DNA from: Bacillus sp. AFS029637 | GTDB lineage: Bacteria; Bacillota; Bacilli; Bacillales; Bacillaceae_G | Length of the DNA: 64,000 bases | NCBI RefSeq assembly: GCF_002584985.1 | Contig: NZ_NUPZ01000022.1 | Coordinates: 114,252-178,251 of the forward strand | Reading direction: 5' to 3' | Part shown: positions 60,929 to 64,000 of the stretch, piece by piece | Layout of the letters: each line of letters begins with the position of its first letter | Numbering within the stretch: position 1 is the stretch's first letter | Position numbers and translations under genes: made by a program | Notes under the pieces: model-generated | The model's database searches: none | Told to the model about the DNA's origin: nothing | Seen by the model: the letters and a program-made list of their open reading frames with translations, nothing else

Positions 60929-61225
60929 ATGGCAGGACAAATTCGTATGTCACCAGAGGAGCTTAAATCGAAAGCGACTCGATATGGACAAGGGGCAAAT
61001 CAAATTGAGGACATTTTACGTCAGTTACAAAACTTACAAAATGAATTAAGAGGAGAATGGGAAGGTCGTGCTTTCGAAGGTTTTGATCAACAATTCAATC
61101 AATTAAAACCAAAAGTACAAAACTTCGCACAGCTATTACAAGAAATTAATATGCAGCTTAATAAAACTGCAGAAGCTGTTGCTAGACATGACGAAGATCT
61201 TTCTCGTAATTTCGGTCTACAATAA
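60929..61225 (+). CDS. esxA: WXG100 type VII secretion substrate (EsxA/YukE-like)
   Basis: A 98-residue helical hairpin with the WxG turn GEWEGRAF (Trp44, Gly46) at the expected middle. The C-terminus is HDEDLSRNFGLQ; a clear YxxxD/E export motif is not seen. Such proteins form antiparallel dimers secreted by the T7b system. AAGGGGG precedes the ATG. A 25-30-base hairpin lies before the next gene, a large EsaA-like protein, so this is probably the head of a T7SS locus continuing beyond the window. Confidence 0.94.
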   Translation: MAGQIRMSPEELKSKATRYGQGANQIEDILRQLQNLQNELRGEWEGRAFEGFDQQFNQLKPKVQNFAQLLQEINMQLNKTAEAVARHDEDLSRNFGLQ

Positions 61226-61249
61226 GACAGATAAAAAGAACTATATAAT

Positions 61250-61285
61250 TTAGCCATGCAACCATACGTTGTATGGCTAAATTAC
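61250..61285 (+). terminator. hairpin between esxA and esaA (attenuator-like)
   Basis: TTTAGCCAT.CAAC and GTTG.ATGGCTAAA form a long stem. It lacks a strong T-run, so it may allow partial read-through or stabilise the abundant esxA mRNA. Confidence 0.5.
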
Positions 61286-61351
61286 TTTAAAACTAGAGTA
61301 AGATACGAAGTCTTTAACTTAATAGACTTGCAGTCGCAGGAGTGATAGGTA

Positions 61352-64000
61352 GTGAAAAAGTTCAAGTGGAGCATCTTGTTGTTTATTATTTTAGCTCTTG
61401 TACTCTCAACAGGAGTCTCCTATTTAGCGTTAAATCAAAATGTTAAGAAAGCAAATGAGAATACTACACCAAAAATGACAGTTGCGTTGGTGAATGAAGA
61501 TCAAGGTACTGTATTTGAAGGTAATAAAATAGCGTTTGGAGATCAATTTGTTAAAAATGTAAATAAAAATACGAAACAAGAATGGTACGTAGTTAGTCGC
61601 GGGGTAGCAGAAAGTGGTTTAAAAAATAATAATTACAATATGATGATTGTAATACCTAACGATTTTTCTAGAAAGGCCGTTGCGATTGATTCAGAACTTC
61701 CAGAGAAATTAACGTTAAATTACAAAGTAAATGCAACTGGGAATAAAGATTTGAAAGCCGAGGCGGAAAATACAGCTTCTGCTATTTTAGAAGATTTTAA
61801 TAAGCAAATCATCGACGTTTATTTTGCAAGTATTATCGGTAAATTGCAAGGTGCACAAGATAATATAGGTAAAATTATTGAAAAAGGGACCACTCAAACG
61901 ACTATGTATAAAAAAGATGTACATAGCCCGTTGGCAAATTACACAAACCAATTTAAAACGGTACAAGATTACACTAGTATTTCTGTTAATAGCTTTAAAG
62001 GATTCCAGGATGTTTTAAAAGGGTTTGGTCAAGCTTTAGATGAAGGGAATAAATCTAATAATACGTATTTAGAAGGATTTAATAACTTTCAAAAAATGCA
62101 AACTGACAATAATCTGTTAGCGAATAGTTTTACAAATCAATTTAATCAATATATGAGCGATATGAATACAGGCGATGTTTTAAAGCAGCTAAGCGCACTG
62201 GAATCTGCCAATAAAATTATCGCAAATCAATTTACGCTTTCAGAGAAAGATCCTAATATTTTAGCTGATGCTTCAGCGATTCAAAAATATTTAACAGATG
62301 TAAAAAAACAAGTGTCAGAATATGATACAGAACTGGCAGGGAAGTTAGAGAGCGACATTCAAGCGACAATCCTTAAACGATTACAAAAATCTATTTCAAA
62401 CGATGGACAACACGAAGTAGTTATAAATTCATTAATGAAACAACCGGATATTCGAATCAAGCAACAAATTGAAAATTTAATTACAAAGTTGCCTAGTTTA
62501 AACATGGAAGAAATCGTTCAAAGTGATTTACCTGATGTAACGAAATTACAACTGAACAACGTAATTCAATTTACAAGTAAATATAATAAAGAAAATAATT
62601 TTTATTATGACCCTGTAAATAAAATATCTTTAGGAAATTCAATTAAAGAAGTAAAAGAAAGTTTGTTTAAAGATGGAATTACATTCAGTGATACAGCGAA
62701 AGTAAGTAAAATGGATTCTTCGCAAACTATGAATATAAGTATTCCTAGCGGCTTTGAGCTATATGGAAGTACAGATGCACTATTAATTGATGATGTGGAC
62801 CGTACAAGTGAATTTCTGCAAAACGGAGCAGTTGCAATACCTGCGCGTAATGAAGGAGATTTAAAAATTAGCCTTCATGTGAAGTTAATAGATCCAAGCG
62901 TCAAAATAGATGTTTTCTCTCCAGTAACGTGGGAATGGAAACTGGATGGGGAAAATGAAAAAGAAACTGGTTCTGGAACAGAAGAACCTAAAAAAGAAGA
63001 ACCAAATAAAGAGAATGAAGGAACAAAAAAAGAAAATAGCAAGGTGGAAAATGTAGTTAATAAAACGCAGTATGGAACAATGCCGCTAGTACACACTGCT
63101 AAAAAACCTATCATTCAAAAAACAGAACAGAGTAATAATGACACTGGTGGAAACCCAGGAGGCGGAACGGGAACAGATAATGGAAACGGTGGAAACCAAA
63201 ACCAAGATGGTGGCTCAACAGTAATTGAACGTACAAATAATCATATTGTACATCAGAAAACTGAGAAGCTAACAGATAATACATCTAATGTATTAATTAA
63301 AGAAGCAGTGGAGACCGTCCAAAGTTATCAAGGTTTAATGAGTCTGTACCAAATGTATTATGGAATTGATTTAAGAACGAATGATGTAAGTCCTAAGCTT
63401 GAAGAGGGAAGTTTAGATGCGATTGCAACAGAGCAGTCTCTGTACTATATGTTAAACAAACAAAATGTAAATGATTTAATTTCAAGCCTTGTTTCAGCTA
63501 GTATTACTAGTGAAGTAAAGCAAGATATGATGGGTTTAAAGCAAAAAATAGACTCTTACCAACAACTCATTACTAGTGCAGATCAAAATTCAATGCTGCT
63601 AGCGGAGAAATTAAATGAAACGACGCAGCAAGCAGCTAGTATGAATCAAAATTTAGGAGAATATTTAAAAGGTTTAGCAACATGGCGTGAGAGTAGTTTA
63701 AAGCTAGTAGAAGAGCAACAAGTATTAACGACTAATAATGCTGGTGAACAAACAGCTGTACTATCGTTAGATTCTGGTATTAAATCTTTAACGATGCAAA
63801 CGCAGTCATTAGTGGAAAGTTCGAAGCATAGTTTAGCGACGTCAGATGAAGTGTATAAAACATTTGACCAAATTAATGGACAAGCAAAAGACATTCAAGA
63901 CAGTGGAACGACAATTGTTTCGAAAGCAGATTCTTTATTAAATGATTTTACGAAGAAAATGGAAGATGATAAAGAATTCTCAAAAAACTTTACGAAGATT
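61352..64000 (+). CDS. esaA: type VII secretion protein EsaA/YueB, 3' end outside window
   Basis: An open frame of 883 codons runs to the window edge. GTG 61352 follows AGGAG by 9 bases. It begins with a short cytosolic KKFKW and one membrane helix (about residues 7-25), then a large extracellular region: MTVALVNEDQGTVFEG (as in YhgE/Pip proteins), a Lys/Glu/Asn-rich linker (about 530-560) and a Gly/Asn-rich stretch (about 595-620), then coiled-coil-like sequence. YueB is the SPP1 phage receptor in B. subtilis and part of the T7b machine; its C-terminal membrane helices lie beyond the window. Confidence 0.9.
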   Translation, partial: MKKFKWSILLFIILALVLSTGVSYLALNQNVKKANENTTPKMTVALVNEDQGTVFEGNKIAFGDQFVKNVNKNTKQEWYVVSRGVAESGLKNNNYNMMIVIPNDFSRKAVAIDSELPEKLTLNYKVNATGNKDLKAEAENTASAILEDFNKQIIDVYFASIIGKLQGAQDNIGKIIEKGTTQTTMYKKDVHSPLANYTNQFKTVQDYTSISVNSFKGFQDVLKGFGQALDEGNKSNNTYLEGFNNFQKMQTDNNLLANSFTNQFNQYMSDMNTGDVLKQLSALESANKIIANQFTLSEKDPNILADASAIQKYLTDVKKQVSEYDTELAGKLESDIQATILKRLQKSISNDGQHEVVINSLMKQPDIRIKQQIENLITKLPSLNMEEIVQSDLPDVTKLQLNNVIQFTSKYNKENNFYYDPVNKISLGNSIKEVKESLFKDGITFSDTAKVSKMDSSQTMNISIPSGFELYGSTDALLIDDVDRTSEFLQNGAVAIPARNEGDLKISLHVKLIDPSVKIDVFSPVTWEWKLDGENEKETGSGTEEPKKEEPNKENEGTKKENSKVENVVNKTQYGTMPLVHTAKKPIIQKTEQSNNDTGGNPGGGTGTDNGNGGNQNQDGGSTVIERTNNHIVHQKTEKLTDNTSNVLIKEAVETVQSYQGLMSLYQMYYGIDLRTNDVSPKLEEGSLDAIATEQSLYYMLNKQNVNDLISSLVSASITSEVKQDMMGLKQKIDSYQQLITSADQNSMLLAEKLNETTQQAASMNQNLGEYLKGLATWRESSLKLVEEQQVLTTNNAGEQTAVLSLDSGIKSLTMQTQSLVESSKHSLATSDEVYKTFDQINGQAKDIQDSGTTIVSKADSLLNDFTKKMEDDKEFSKNFTKI

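Overview
The window is an AT-rich Firmicute chromosome segment that I assign to the Bacillus cereus group (cereus/anthracis/thuringiensis). The assignment rests on gene content: a 138-residue FosB with all metal ligands, an ExsB-type exosporium protein with T/C-rich repeats next to a CotH kinase, a second-type alanine racemase (Alr2 length), YjcZ and CotF-like spore proteins, two SpoIIP paralogs, and a WXG100/EsaA type VII secretion start. No rRNA, tRNA, CRISPR array, prophage or plasmid functions were seen. Most genes are short monocistronic or two-gene units, each closed by a clear intrinsic terminator, typical of a core chromosomal region.

Layout. 0-9 kb: small membrane and hypothetical proteins, a YkvI-type transporter, Dps, an alpha/beta hydrolase, flavin oxidoreductases, a GNAT and an aldo/keto reductase. 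9.4-11.0 kb: a TnpB-only IS200/IS605-type element with an unusual active-site arrangement. 11-14 kb: a zinc-flavoured stretch (CobW/COG0523 GTPase, orphan ZnuA lipoprotein with a Zur-box-like palindrome). 14-21 kb: SDR proteins, NamA, Ogt, a zinc-ribbon membrane protein, an OppA lipoprotein, FosB and a histidine phosphatase. 21-23 kb: divergent exsB/cotH. 23-29 kb: NUDIX, DedA, a MOP flippase, CorA, and a YcgR/YcgQ-type permease pair with a His/Cys-rich loop. 29-36 kb: spore proteins, cardiolipin synthase, a CorC/DUF456 operon, an orphan DppB-like permease, and a CBS-domain protein behind CodY-like sites. 36-45 kb: BrnQ with a structured leader, CsaA, SpoIIP copy 1, VanY-type carboxypeptidase, NUDIX, amidase, MFS exporter. 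46-50 kb: NfeD/slipin operon, a striking cysteine-repeat membrane protein, SpoIIP copy 2. 50-60.6 kb: phosphatases, DinB, Alr, YitT, a MocR regulator, a 2'-5' RNA ligase-like protein and a dense set of GNAT acetyltransferases with a frameshifted cupin gene. 60.9-64 kb: EsxA and the first 883 codons of EsaA/YueB, running off the window.

The most notable items are the TnpB whose canonical RuvC glutamate is absent while an alternative glutamate sits about 46 residues later with no zinc finger; a membrane protein ending in 11-residue Cys repeats (CxxxxCxCCxx) encoded by 66-bp tandem repeats; the head-to-head exsB/cotH pair, which looks like kinase and substrate; the Zur-type operator of the orphan znuA; CodY-like boxes in the 35.3-35.6 kb divergent region; and a brnQ leader with mini-ORFs whose codons overlap an inverted repeat covering the brnQ start. 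Gene families were recognised by eye from motifs and memory; no database search was run.
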